A stretch of DNA of 64,000 nucleotides. It comes from an uncultured Sunxiuqinia sp. (GTDB taxonomy: Bacteria > Bacteroidota > Bacteroidia > Bacteroidales > Prolixibacteraceae). Of the stretch, positions 1-9,216 are shown piece after piece. The position numbers were made by a program, and so were the translations under genes. Every line of letters begins with the position of its first letter. Position 1 is the stretch's first letter. The notes under the pieces were generated by a model. The model did no database searches, was not told where the DNA came from, and saw only the letters and a list, made by a program, of their open reading frames with translations. Where the stretch lies: the NCBI RefSeq assembly GCF_963678245.1, contig NZ_OY782776.1, positions 310,001 through 374,000 of the forward strand, in the 5' to 3' direction.

Positions 1-2816
1 AAATGCATATTCGTGAAGGGAGCGCTTCGGATCAACTGATATCAACCGAAAATTATATCAGCGTAAATGCATCTACAAATGGGCTGAATATTCAGGAGAA
101 TTGGAGTGTGCCTTTTTCTCCATATACCCGAAATCATTTTGATGAAACTGTTTCAATTAGCGATCATGATATTAAAATTGAAATGCTCAATTATGTGCCT
201 TCTGCAATCGAAAGTGTTTTGGCTGATGAAGGTGGAAATGCTATTTTTTCTTTCATCTTGGTGAACAGTAATAACGAACGACTCGATTTGATATTGGAAT
301 TGAATGAAGAAATAACTTCGGATGAATTATTGATCAGTTTTGAAGGTCGACAAAAGAATGCAGCTCTTTTTATCAATCGGTCAACTGGTGGCTTGGTTGC
401 TACAGCCCGGGATACTGCTCAGATCGTATCAATGACTGGAATTATAGAGAAAGTGATTGATCCCGATCAGGAATTTGCCATAAAGAGTCAGGGGATTTAC
501 CGATTGGGTGGACATATTTTTGCCCTGAAATCTTACCTGCCTTATGGTCGTAAACTTTTATCAACTGATACCGATCAAACTACTGCAAAAAATAGGAGAG
601 ATGCTGTTCTTCTTCAGCTTACAGATCGTGACCAGCAAAAACAGTTGGTTGTTTACGACAACTATGGACAACAAAATGTATCAACAAGGGCCGATTTTGG
701 AAATGTTGATTTGGAAGTAAGCTACGGTTCGCAACTTATCGATCTTCCTTTTCAAATATATTTGAATGATTTTCAATTGGAGCGTTATCCCGGGAGTATG
801 AGCCCTTCTTCTTATGCGAGCGATGTGACTTTAATTGACAATACGAAAGGAGTTGAAAAACCCTATCGAATTTTCATGAATAATATTATGGACTACGGGG
901 GCTACCGCTTCTTCCAATCATCTTATGATACGGATGAAAAAGGGACAATTTTGTCGGTTAGTCATGATGCATTGGGAACTGGAGTTACCTATCTTGGTTA
1001 TTTTTTAATGTCATTGGGTATGCTTTTTTCTTTCTTTAATAAGAAAAGCCGTTTTCAGTCGCTGCTGCGATCTAGCTCACGTTTAAAAGACTTGAAAAAG
1101 AAGTCGGTGGCAAGTGTGATTTTGGCATCTTTGCTTCTAGGCCCCGGATTATTGCAAGCTCAACAAGTTACTCCTGCACGAATAAATAAAGATCATGTTG
1201 CACAATTCGAAACCTTGTTGGTGCAAGATACGAAGGGCAGGGTAGAGCCTGTAAATACACTGGCATCGGAGGTGCTAAGAAAGCTTAATCGCAAAAGCTC
1301 TTTCGAGGGAATGTCAGCATCCGAAGTCTTTTTGGGGATGAGTGCGCGTCCCGCTTCCTGGAGAAACGTTCCGATCATTCGTATTGCGAATAGTGAATTG
1401 CAAAAACAACTGGAATTTTCAGAAAAGTATGTTTCGTTCAATCAGATGTTGAGCCAGAATACCGGAATATATAAATTGCAACAATTGGTTGATGTAACCT
1501 ATAAAAAGCAGCCCACGAAACGAAATAAGTTCGACAAGGAAGTTATCAATGTTGATGAACGAATGAATATTTGCTATCAGATTTTTCAAGGCAATTTTAT
1601 GAATGTTTTTCCTGTACAGAACCACAATAATAACAAGTGGGTAAATGAGAAGGATTTTTATAAGCTGGGCTCACATCAAAACGATAGTAGTCAGCTATTA
1701 AGTGCTTATTTTCAAGAAGTCAATCAAGCCATTAGCACAGGTAATTATCAAAGTGCGAATCAACGACTCGAAGAGATCAAGCAATTTCAACAAACACACG
1801 GACATGAAATTATTCCTGATCAAACCAAGATTGAGTTAGAAATACTGTATAATAAATTCAATTTATTTACATGGATTTCGCGCATAGCAGGAGTTGTTGG
1901 TCTTTTCTTATTGATTATTCATTTGATTGGAATCTTTAAGGAAAAGCTAAATCTCACAAAACTTTTAACAGCTGGGACTGCCGCTGTGGCAATTGTTTTT
2001 CTTGCTTATACGGGAGGATTAGCTTTACGCTGGTATATTTCTGGACATGCGCCCTGGAGTAATGGTTACGAAACGATGTTATACGTTGGTTGGTCTGCCT
2101 TGCTAACGGGTTTTGTATTTATTAAAAAATCGCAGATTACGCTGGCTGTAACTACTATTTTATCGTCGTTGATACTGATGGTAGCTGGATTGAGCTGGAT
2201 GAATCCGGAAATTACGAACCTTGTGCCCGTACTTAAATCATACTGGCTGATAGTGCATGTTGCAGTTATTACTGCAAGCTATGGCTTTTTGGGCGTTGCT
2301 GCTTTAGTCGGTTTTTTAAACCTAATCATTATGATGTTTCGTAATTCGAAGAACCTGAAAAGTGCTTCATTTACGATTGTTGAATTGGCCATTATTATTG
2401 AACTGTCGATAATTGTTGGCTTGATTTTACTTACCATAGGAGCATTTATTGGAGGTGTTTGGGCAAACGAATCGTGGGGACGTTATTGGGGGTGGGATCC
2501 GAAGGAAACCTGGGCTTTGGTAACCATTCTGGTATATTCGTTTATCATTCATTTACGAAAGGTTCCCGGATTGTATAATCATTTTGTGTTAAGTTCGCTC
2601 GCATTGGCTGGGTTCAGCTCGGTACTGATGACCTTCTTTGGGGTGAATTATTACCTTTCGGGAATGCACTCCTATGCACAAGGCGATCCACCACCGGTGC
2701 CAGATTTTGTGTATGTTGCTATTGCAATTGTAATTGCTGCCATTATTTTAGCGGCAATATCGGAACGTAAATATGGCGGTGCTGAGAAGATCATAAAGCT
2801 TGAAACGAAAGAGTAA
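1..2816 (+). CDS. ccsBA: CcsBA-type cytochrome c biogenesis protein (ResB-CcsA fusion), 5' end outside window
   Basis: This is the inner-membrane haem exporter and ligase of system II cytochrome c maturation, which attaches haem to periplasmic apocytochromes. About 937 residues are visible and the reading frame is open at the window edge, so the N-terminal ResB membrane segments are probably missing. Residues 1 to about 320 look like the ResB periplasmic region, followed by a membrane helix near 325-350. A second soluble part (about 385-620) precedes a CcsA half with six or more helices. That half carries the haem-handling WWD motif (WGRYWGWDPKETW, near residue 825) and conserved histidines, for example in GHAPWSNGYE. 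The ResB-CcsA fusion is common in Bacteroidota. The gene ends at a rho-independent terminator. The family is certain; the exact start is unknown. Confidence 0.93.
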   Translation, partial: MHIREGSASDQLISTENYISVNASTNGLNIQENWSVPFSPYTRNHFDETVSISDHDIKIEMLNYVPSAIESVLADEGGNAIFSFILVNSNNERLDLILELNEEITSDELLISFEGRQKNAALFINRSTGGLVATARDTAQIVSMTGIIEKVIDPDQEFAIKSQGIYRLGGHIFALKSYLPYGRKLLSTDTDQTTAKNRRDAVLLQLTDRDQQKQLVVYDNYGQQNVSTRADFGNVDLEVSYGSQLIDLPFQIYLNDFQLERYPGSMSPSSYASDVTLIDNTKGVEKPYRIFMNNIMDYGGYRFFQSSYDTDEKGTILSVSHDALGTGVTYLGYFLMSLGMLFSFFNKKSRFQSLLRSSSRLKDLKKKSVASVILASLLLGPGLLQAQQVTPARINKDHVAQFETLLVQDTKGRVEPVNTLASEVLRKLNRKSSFEGMSASEVFLGMSARPASWRNVPIIRIANSELQKQLEFSEKYVSFNQMLSQNTGIYKLQQLVDVTYKKQPTKRNKFDKEVINVDERMNICYQIFQGNFMNVFPVQNHNNNKWVNEKDFYKLGSHQNDSSQLLSAYFQEVNQAISTGNYQSANQRLEEIKQFQQTHGHEIIPDQTKIELEILYNKFNLFTWISRIAGVVGLFLLIIHLIGIFKEKLNLTKLLTAGTAAVAIVFLAYTGGLALRWYISGHAPWSNGYETMLYVGWSALLTGFVFIKKSQITLAVTTILSSLILMVAGLSWMNPEITNLVPVLKSYWLIVHVAVITASYGFLGVAALVGFLNLIIMMFRNSKNLKSASFTIVELAIIIELSIIVGLILLTIGAFIGGVWANESWGRYWGWDPKETWALVTILVYSFIIHLRKVPGLYNHFVLSSLALAGFSSVLMTFFGVNYYLSGMHSYAQGDPPPVPDFVYVAIAIVIAAIILAAISERKYGGAEKIIKLETKE

Positions 2817-2827
2817 CTCATAATTGC

Positions 2828-2866
2828 AAGCCGGAAGCTGTTTTCAGTTGCCGGCTTTTTTGATGA
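2828..2866 (+). terminator. Rho-independent terminator after ccsBA
   Basis: AAGCCGG pairs with CCGGCTT around a TTTT loop, with a second short CTG/CAG stem inside, and a run of T follows. It begins 12 bp after the ccsBA stop. The hairpin overlaps the last codons of the convergent SDR gene, so it acts on the plus strand only. Confidence 0.75.
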
Positions 2867-4289
2867 TATTGCGCGCCATTCCTCGAAAAATGAATAAGTG
2901 GAAGGGCCAGGATAATCCCCAGTAAAATCTCCCCCAGACACCTTTGGGACGGAAGGTGGCTGTTTGGATCAGGCTATTTTGTTCAGGTTTTTCAACGACC
3001 TTAAATTCGAGCCAAGCTTCTCCGGGAAGCTTCATCTCAGCATACAGAAGTAAACGTTTTTTGTCGCCGTCTGCCAGTAGAACGCGCCAAAAGTCAAGTG
3101 CATCTCCGTTCATTATTTCAGTCGGACTGGTTCGGCCGCGTCGAAGTCCAATCCCTCCGGAAAGCTTATCGAGGTATCCACGAATTCTCCAGAGCCAGGT
3201 GCCATAGTACCAACCGTTTTGCCCTCCAATAGACCAAATTACTTTTGTAACTTCTTCTATTGGTTTTTGAAATGAAACTACTTGCTTGTTTCGATAGCAC
3301 CCATATTCCGGAACATCGATCTGGTCAGCGTAATCGGTATCGAATTCGCTAGAACTTAGTGCATCTTTCCAGCTCGAATAAACCTGGTTTTGCCTGATTC
3401 TTTTGAATGCTGCTTCAACGGCTTCTTTGTAACTTAGCGGCTCAATATTCAATAATTTCGGCAACGAGTTCTCTTTGGCAATAACTTCAACCTTTAAACT
3501 ATTTACAAGGTTTATAGCCAATTTATACGAGGTGGATGTGATAAAAAATAACCAATACGAAGACAAGCGGGGAGTCATTATGGGCAAGACGATTACTTTT
3601 CGTTTTAATTGTCGGATTTCTGCATATCGCAATAGCATGTCTTTATAGGTTAAAATATCTTTGCCTCCTATGTCAAAACTTTTGTTAAAACAAGCTTGGT
3701 TGTCCATAACCCCAATTGAAAATTTCAAAACATCGCGAATTCCAATGGGGTGAGATTTGGTTAAAACCCATCGAGGGCTGATCATTACCGGGAGTTTCTC
3801 AACAATATCTCTGATAATTTCAAACGAAGCACTGCCCGACCCGATAATGATTCCGGCGTTTAGTGTTGTTAATTGATAGCTCCCTTTAGAAAGTTCATTC
3901 TCAACTTTAAGTCGAGACCGCAAATGCTTCGACAGGTATTTGTCATTTGAAATACCACCAAGATAGATCACTTGTCGCGCATTAGTTTGTGTAAGCAGTT
4001 TTCTGAAATTGGCGGCCGCCTGGAGTTCCATATCCTCAAAATCGCCATTGTTTGAAGCCATCGAGTGAATGAGGTAATATGCAATTTCAATCTCTGAAGG
4101 AAAGCGTTGATGAGAGTCGGTTTTGAGAAAGTCAATTTCAATAAGTTTGACCTGAGGGTGATGCTGCCATTTTTCCTCCACCCGTTCGAGGTTGCGAACA
4201 CAGCAATAAGCATCATGCTCATTCTCAACCAACAAAGGAAGTATGCGCTTTCCAACGTATCCGGTAATTCCGGTTAGTAGTAGTTTCAT
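2844..4289 (-). CDS. SDR-family NAD(P)-binding protein with C-terminal DUF2867
   Basis: A 481-residue protein. The N-terminus has the Rossmann nucleotide-binding motif TGITGYVGKR (residues 6-15), as in atypical or extended short-chain dehydrogenases. Residues about 330-480 match the DUF2867 type of domain that often follows this SDR class (SRPBCC-like, with WGRFYWGLSWPFHLFIF near the end). The reaction is unknown. Members of this family are annotated as NAD(P)H-binding proteins, sometimes in lipid or cell-envelope settings. It stands alone, convergent with ccsBA and divergent from the DUF3124 gene. The fold is clear; the function is not. Confidence 0.85.
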   Translation of the reverse strand: MKLLLTGITGYVGKRILPLLVENEHDAYCCVRNLERVEEKWQHHPQVKLIEIDFLKTDSHQRFPSEIEIAYYLIHSMASNNGDFEDMELQAAANFRKLLTQTNARQVIYLGGISNDKYLSKHLRSRLKVENELSKGSYQLTTLNAGIIIGSGSASFEIIRDIVEKLPVMISPRWVLTKSHPIGIRDVLKFSIGVMDNQACFNKSFDIGGKDILTYKDMLLRYAEIRQLKRKVIVLPIMTPRLSSYWLFFITSTSYKLAINLVNSLKVEVIAKENSLPKLLNIEPLSYKEAVEAAFKRIRQNQVYSSWKDALSSSEFDTDYADQIDVPEYGCYRNKQVVSFQKPIEEVTKVIWSIGGQNGWYYGTWLWRIRGYLDKLSGGIGLRRGRTSPTEIMNGDALDFWRVLLADGDKKRLLLYAEMKLPGEAWLEFKVVEKPEQNSLIQTATFRPKGVWGRFYWGLSWPFHLFIFRGMARNIIKKAGN

Positions 4290-4456
4290 TTCGTTTTCAG
4301 CTTACGTATATTCAGACAAGTAAATTAGCATTATAAACGTATACGTCAAAGTCCTGTGTCTTATTTTGAGAAATTTAAAATTTTAGTGCGCTATAAAAGT
4401 TTGCTATACGATTCTGTTTATAATAAATAAGTAGCTTCAGTCAATAATTAATCCGC

Positions 4457-4464
4457 TATTTTTG
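4457..4464 (+). promoter_or_regulatory. Candidate -7 promoter box (TATTTTTG) for the DUF3124 gene
   Basis: TATTTTTG matches the Bacteroidota sigma-ABfr -7 consensus TAnnTTTG and lies 52 bp upstream of the chosen start codon. No good TTTG -33 box sits at the expected distance, so this is a partial match only. Confidence 0.4.
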
Positions 4465-4516
4465 TAAATGGTATGAATGGTATTTGCTAACTTGTGCAAT
4501 AAATATTTTTCTAATT

Positions 4517-5056
4517 ATGACAAGATTCTTTCGTTTAGTAAGATTTCTCCCTCAGATTTGCAGTAGTTTGCTTCTTTTGCTAGTCGTATTAGTTTCCTGT
4601 AATCGTCCGAAGGAAATTAGTTCAGTAAATCCAACGCATTGGGAACAGCGGCAAGCGAAAATTAATTCTTCGGATAGTTTGGATTATGGGAGTTCTTACC
4701 TTTCTGTTTATTCTGAAATATACAGTCTGACTGAAAAACGAACCTACAATTTGACTGCGACGATTAGTATTCGAAATATCAGTTCTGAGGATTCAATTTA
4801 CATTTTGCGATCAGATTATTACAATACTGCCGGTGATTTAATTCGTACTTATTTCAATAATCCAATCTTTTTGAAACCCTTGGAGACAATTGAAATTGTA
4901 GTCGATGAACGAGATGAACATGGAGGTACTGGGGCCAATTTTATTTTCGATTGGGCAGTTAACTCAGGTACGCACGAGCCACTTTTTGAGGCGGTTATGA
5001 TTTCTACTTCCGGGCAGCAGGGAATCTCATTTACAACTTCAGGAGTAAAACGATAG
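4517..5056 (+). CDS. DUF3124 domain lipoprotein
   Basis: About 179 residues from the ATG at 4517. I prefer this start to an upstream in-frame codon at 4484 because it gives a clean lipoprotein signal (MTRFFRLVRF, hydrophobic core, lipobox LVSC). The mature part contains the DUF3124 core, with SSYLSVYSEIY, TISIRNISSEDSIYI and VVDERDEHGGTGANFIFDW. DUF3124 is a small beta-rich secreted domain of unknown function. It is a single gene with its own probable promoter, convergent with the glycerate kinase operon. Confidence 0.8.
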   Translation: MTRFFRLVRFLPQICSSLLLLLVVLVSCNRPKEISSVNPTHWEQRQAKINSSDSLDYGSSYLSVYSEIYSLTEKRTYNLTATISIRNISSEDSIYILRSDYYNTAGDLIRTYFNNPIFLKPLETIEIVVDERDEHGGTGANFIFDWAVNSGTHEPLFEAVMISTSGQQGISFTTSGVKR

Positions 5057-5074
5057 TTTCGGTATCCGGTTCAT

Positions 5075-6205
5075 TTAGTCAAGCAGAAGTAGTCGAAAGA
5101 TTTGTTCCGCTTTATCTGCTAGTAATTCGGGCGCTCTTCGTAAACTTTCATCTAGCGAAATGGGACCGTGAGGAATGGCAAAAATTGAAGTGAAACCTTC
5201 ATCATATAGTTCGCGGTAGCCATCGCCTAAAAAACCGGCAATACCGATACATTTTTTCTGATGTTTTTTAGCCAACTGAGCAACGCCCCAAGGGGTCTTT
5301 CCCTGCTTGGTCTGAGCATCCATTTTCCCTTCTCCGGTAATTACCAGATCCACTTTTTGTATGGCCTCTTCTAGTTTTGTTTGTTCTTTTACAATGTCAA
5401 ATCCGGTTTGAAGTTTGGCTCCGCAAAAGGCGACCAATCCTGCTCCCAGTCCTCCGGCAGCGCCACCTCCCGGAGTTTTTAAAATCTCTTTTTGTAGGTC
5501 TGTTTCAATAATTTTAGCTAAATGCGTCAGGTTTTTGTCCAGTTCGTTAATCATTTCAACTGTAGCTCCTTTTTGAGGTCCGTAAATAGCCGATGCACCG
5601 TTGGGGCCTGTTAGTGGGTTATTGACATCGCAAGCCGTCAAAATTTCAGTATCACTTATTAGCGGGAAGACACCGGCCGATTCTATTGTTACCAGCTGGT
5701 TAAGTTGACCTCCACCTTCTGCAATTTCTTGTCCTTTGTCATCCAGAAAGCGGTAGCCCAAAGCTTTGGCCATGCCGGTTCCGCCATCGTTGGTTGCACT
5801 TCCGCCAACACCAATAATTAGTTTTCGGCATCCTTTTTCCATGGCGTTTTTCATCAGCTGACCGGTGCCGAAGGTCGAACTGATTAACGGATTGCGTTCG
5901 TCGCGTGTTAAGTGCTCAATTCCTGAAGCTGCTGCCATTTCGATTACTGCTGTTTGTTGGTCGTTTAAAATACCATAAAACCCCTGAACCTCTCGGCCTA
6001 AAGGATCTAAAACCGGTATCCTGATCTTTTGACCGCCTAAGGCTGAAAGCATGGTTTGCACAAAACCTTCGCCGCCATCGGCCATCGGTATGTTTGTTAT
6101 GTGTGCTGATGGATCAACTCTTAAAATACCGGCTGCAAAATGTTTGGCTACATCAATGGCTTCCAGGCAGTCTTTAAACGAATCGGGGCAAATGAGTACT
6201 TTCAT
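5075..6205 (-). CDS. glxK: Glycerate kinase (GlxK/GarK family)
   Basis: A 376-residue protein of normal family length that phosphorylates D-glycerate with ATP. Recognisable family signatures are CPDSFKDCLEA at the N-terminus, MADGGEGFVQT, the glycine-rich GVGGSATNDGGTGMAKALGYR (written here as family motif, about residues 130-150) and TGEGKMDAQT. It is the last gene of a four-gene minus-strand operon, 36 bp after the GH13_18 gene. In that setting it would phosphorylate the glycerate released from glucosylglycerate and return it to glycolysis as a phosphoglycerate. Whether the product is the 2- or 3-phosphate cannot be read from sequence. Confidence 0.9.
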   Translation of the reverse strand: MKVLICPDSFKDCLEAIDVAKHFAAGILRVDPSAHITNIPMADGGEGFVQTMLSALGGQKIRIPVLDPLGREVQGFYGILNDQQTAVIEMAAASGIEHLTRDERNPLISSTFGTGQLMKNAMEKGCRKLIIGVGGSATNDGGTGMAKALGYRFLDDKGQEIAEGGGQLNQLVTIESAGVFPLISDTEILTACDVNNPLTGPNGASAIYGPQKGATVEMINELDKNLTHLAKIIETDLQKEILKTPGGGAAGGLGAGLVAFCGAKLQTGFDIVKEQTKLEEAIQKVDLVITGEGKMDAQTKQGKTPWGVAQLAKKHQKKCIGIAGFLGDGYRELYDEGFTSIFAIPHGPISLDESLRRAPELLADKAEQIFRLLLLD

Positions 6206-6241
6206 ACTTAGGGGTTCTATGAGTGTTAATAAGCAGTTGAA

Positions 6242-7948
6242 TTAAGTTACGAACCTGGTGATTAGCCACATGCTTTGATAGGGTTTGAGTTCCAGTTCTT
6301 CTGTTTGATGAAGCGTGCGAGTAATTAAATCGCGGCTAAATTCCATCAACCCGGGAGGAAGCGAAAGCTTTTGCGTTTGGTCGGTCAGGTTGAATAGACA
6401 AACCACTGATTTTTCCATTTGGTCAGCTTTTCGCAAAATGGCAAACACCGAATCGCCTAGTTCTAGCACCAATTGCTGCGTATTAGGCGAGAAGGCTTGT
6501 AGGTTTCTTCGAATTCCGGTGCGATGGATCAATTCTTTTAAAATTGCTTTGTATCTTGAGTTGCCTTGCAGCATACCTTCCAATTCCTCGTTCGTGAACT
6601 TACGCCGGTTGATGGAACGGTTGACGCCTGTGCGAGCCAGCCCTTCGTTGTCATTTTCAATTCCCAGAAGATTCAGGAAATAAAAGGCAGGCACCCCCTG
6701 CAATGAAAGCATGATGGTTTGCGATTGTAGAAATCGTTCATTCTGGAATTCATCTTCACCATTCTTTGTTCCTTTCAAGGCATCATAAAAAGTGACATTG
6801 ATTTCGTACGGAACATGCTTGTCTCCAAGTTGACGGGTGGTTACTTTGGCTCCAAAATCTTTCAACTTTTCAACCATCTTCAGTTTTTCATCATCAGGCA
6901 TAACACCTTCCAAAGGACGAACACCAATTCCGTCGTGCGACGATGTGAAGTTCAAATAAGTCATGCCCTTTTGCGGGTCGTTGAGTTCTTTTGCCCATCG
7001 AGTAAGGTAACCGCCATTTCCGGTATGCAGTGCATGTAAAATGAGTGGAGGAAGAGCAAACTGGTAGATCAAGTGTGCTTCATCTCCTAGTCCGAAATAG
7101 GTGATGTTTTCGCGGTGCGGAACATTGGTTTCTGTTAGCAATAATGCGCCCGGATAGCAATAGTCCATGATTTCGCGAAACAAGGATACAATTTCGTGGG
7201 TTTCCTGTTCGTGCATGCTTTCCAGTCCACTTGCTTTCCATAAAAAAGCGATAGCATCAAGCCGGATAACCCGAATCCCTTTAGACAAATAGAAAAGAAA
7301 TACGTTGAGCATTTCTTTCAGCACCTCCGGGTTGGCATAGTCTAAATCAACTTGGTCAGCACTAAAGGTTGTCCATACTTTCTTTGGGCCATCTACCGTA
7401 TCATAAGTTGATAGAAGTGGCGAGCTTCGCGGGCGAATAACTTTTGAGGTGTCGAAATCGGCTGGCGGAACAAAGAAATAATCTTTGCCCGGTTCTTCCT
7501 GGTTCAGGAATTGCTTGAACCAAATGCCTTTGCTGCTCGCATGATTGGCGACCAAATCGGCCATCAGCAAAAAATCTTTCTCCAGTGCTTCAATGTTACT
7601 CCAGTCTCCCAATTCAGGGTTTATCTTGTAAAAGTCCATCACCGAAAATCCATCGTCACTGCTATACGGAAAAAATGGAAGAATGTGTATGGTAGAAATG
7701 CACCCGCGAAAATGCTCGTTGGCAAACTTCCGCAAGGTTTCAAGCGGAGCTTCTCCCTTTTGCTTCACCACATCGCCATAAGTAATCAGTACCACCTTAC
7801 GCTCATCCCAAAGTGGACGTTGTTTTGGGGTTGGATTTTTTCTCTCTTCAACGAATTGCAAAAAATCTTCAATCCACTTTTCTGATAATGTCTTCCGATA
7901 GATCCGGTTTAACCTGTTAATCAGCTTCGTTCTCAATCGTATATGCAT
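6242..7948 (-). CDS. GH13_18 phosphorylase, probable glucosylglycerate phosphorylase
   Basis: A 568-residue member of the sucrose-phosphorylase branch of GH13. The N-terminal barrel shows the family motif IHILPFFPYSSDDGFSVMD. The catalytic nucleophile is Asp231 in IRLDAIAFLWK and the acid/base is Glu273 in LLTETNVPHREN. Transition-state Asp is in SHDGIGVRP. GH13_18 includes sucrose, sucrose-6-phosphate, glucosylglycerol and glucosylglycerate phosphorylases. The choice of glucosylglycerate rests on operon context: a glucosyl-3-phosphoglycerate synthase lies 5 bp upstream and a glycerate kinase 36 bp downstream. The predicted reaction is glucosylglycerate plus phosphate to glucose-1-phosphate and glycerate, in the cytoplasm (no signal peptide). 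The subfamily is confident; the substrate is inferred. Confidence 0.85.
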   Translation of the reverse strand: MHIRLRTKLINRLNRIYRKTLSEKWIEDFLQFVEERKNPTPKQRPLWDERKVVLITYGDVVKQKGEAPLETLRKFANEHFRGCISTIHILPFFPYSSDDGFSVMDFYKINPELGDWSNIEALEKDFLLMADLVANHASSKGIWFKQFLNQEEPGKDYFFVPPADFDTSKVIRPRSSPLLSTYDTVDGPKKVWTTFSADQVDLDYANPEVLKEMLNVFLFYLSKGIRVIRLDAIAFLWKASGLESMHEQETHEIVSLFREIMDYCYPGALLLTETNVPHRENITYFGLGDEAHLIYQFALPPLILHALHTGNGGYLTRWAKELNDPQKGMTYLNFTSSHDGIGVRPLEGVMPDDEKLKMVEKLKDFGAKVTTRQLGDKHVPYEINVTFYDALKGTKNGEDEFQNERFLQSQTIMLSLQGVPAFYFLNLLGIENDNEGLARTGVNRSINRRKFTNEELEGMLQGNSRYKAILKELIHRTGIRRNLQAFSPNTQQLVLELGDSVFAILRKADQMEKSVVCLFNLTDQTQKLSLPPGLMEFSRDLITRTLHQTEELELKPYQSMWLITRFVT

Positions 7949-7953
7949 ATATC

Positions 7954-9177
7954 TTACATCTTATTATCTTGCTCTACTGCATCATTAAAAATATCCAACA
8001 CATCCGGAATGGCATCCAATACTCGTTTCCACGATGGTATAAACGGAATCAGGTTGGGGTTGTCAAGGTATTCAACTCCGGCGCGATAAATGTTTGCCGC
8101 AAAAATATCAACTGTTTGTTCTTCTTTATGGCGATCCATTGCAAGCCCGTTAATCGAAGCATCGGCTGCGTATTGTTCAACCATGTCGAGTGCCATTCGT
8201 AGATAAGTAGCTTTTACGGTTCGGAAAATACCTTTGCTAAAAACAGAACCCTGGGTTGCTAATTTGGCATAAATACTCCTGGCAATATCAAAACTCATTT
8301 TTGAAAGTCCTGAACTCGGATCGTCGTGCGATTCAGGTTGGTGTTTATGATCGTATCCATCGGCAATCTCGACCTGGCAAATCCGGTTGATGGCGTTGTT
8401 TCGCTGAACTTCAGAAAGAATTCCTACTTCAAGTCCCCAGTCTGAAGGGATGCGAACTGTTTTCATAATATCAGCCCGCATCGAAAATTCGCCAGCCAAA
8501 ATGTAGCGGAAATGATCCAGAAAGTCGAGATAGTCATTCGCAGGGAACACCTTTTTCAGCGATCGAATCAATGGAGTAACCATCAGGCGGGTAACGCGGC
8601 CATTCAATTTGGTACCATCCGAACGGAAATAATATCCTTTACAAAATTTATAGTTGAATTTTGGATCAGCAACCGGGTAAAACAACCGAGCGAGCATGTC
8701 GCGTGAGTATGTAATCACATCGGCATCGTGCAGCGCAATGGCTTCTGAACGACCTGAGGCAATCATGTACCCAAAACAAAACCAAACATTTCGACCTTTA
8801 CCGGGATCGCCGGTGTATATTTTATTTTCTTCAAATAGCTTTTGAATAGCTTTCATTCGCGGGCCATCGTTCCAAATTACCCGGCAACGCCTTTGTTCTG
8901 TGCTTAACTCCTTGAAATACTCCTTTGCGTGCAAGTATTGCTCCTTGGTAGCTCGGTCAAGTCCAATGGTTATTTCATTAATATAGGGAACATCTTTCAG
9001 GATATTAACAATGTTTTTCAGAGCTGGCTGTTCCAACTCAGAGTATAATGAAGGAATAATTAAACCCATCTTCCTTCTTTTTGAAAACTTCATCAATTTC
9101 GCTTCCAGGTACTCTAATGTTGAATAATTCAAATTGTGAAGTGTTGTAATTCCTCCATTTTGATGAAAATCTCCCAT
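7954..9177 (-). CDS. gpgS: Glucosyl-3-phosphoglycerate synthase (GT81-like)
   Basis: A 407-residue cytoplasmic GT-A glycosyltransferase. It transfers glucose from a nucleotide sugar to 3-phosphoglycerate, the first step of glucosylglycerate synthesis. Visible motifs are IGLDRATKEQY, NDGPRMKAI, GKGRNVWFCFGYMIASG, the metal-binding DxD in ALHDADVITY, the acceptor-loop stretch LNGRVTRLMVTPLIRSL, GEFSMRADIMKTVRIPSDWG and ADGYDHKHQ. These fit GpgS better than the GT55 mannosyl enzyme. It lies between the HAD gene (39 bp upstream) and the phosphorylase (5 bp downstream), and translation is probably coupled. An in-frame ATG about 29 codons in (LMKFSKRRK) is a possible alternative start. Confidence 0.87.
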   Translation of the reverse strand: MGDFHQNGGITTLHNLNYSTLEYLEAKLMKFSKRRKMGLIIPSLYSELEQPALKNIVNILKDVPYINEITIGLDRATKEQYLHAKEYFKELSTEQRRCRVIWNDGPRMKAIQKLFEENKIYTGDPGKGRNVWFCFGYMIASGRSEAIALHDADVITYSRDMLARLFYPVADPKFNYKFCKGYYFRSDGTKLNGRVTRLMVTPLIRSLKKVFPANDYLDFLDHFRYILAGEFSMRADIMKTVRIPSDWGLEVGILSEVQRNNAINRICQVEIADGYDHKHQPESHDDPSSGLSKMSFDIARSIYAKLATQGSVFSKGIFRTVKATYLRMALDMVEQYAADASINGLAMDRHKEEQTVDIFAANIYRAGVEYLDNPNLIPFIPSWKRVLDAIPDVLDIFNDAVEQDNKM

Positions 9178-9216
9178 AGTGTTGTGTTTTTAGTTTTGTT
9201 TTTTTGTTCCTAAAAG

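Noticed and set aside
7954-9177. Mannosyl-3-phosphoglycerate synthase as identity of the GT gene
   Set aside because: The motif set (HDADVITY, FSMRADIMKTVRIPSDWG, ADGYDHKHQ) and the GH13_18 alpha-glucoside phosphorylase next door fit GpgS better.
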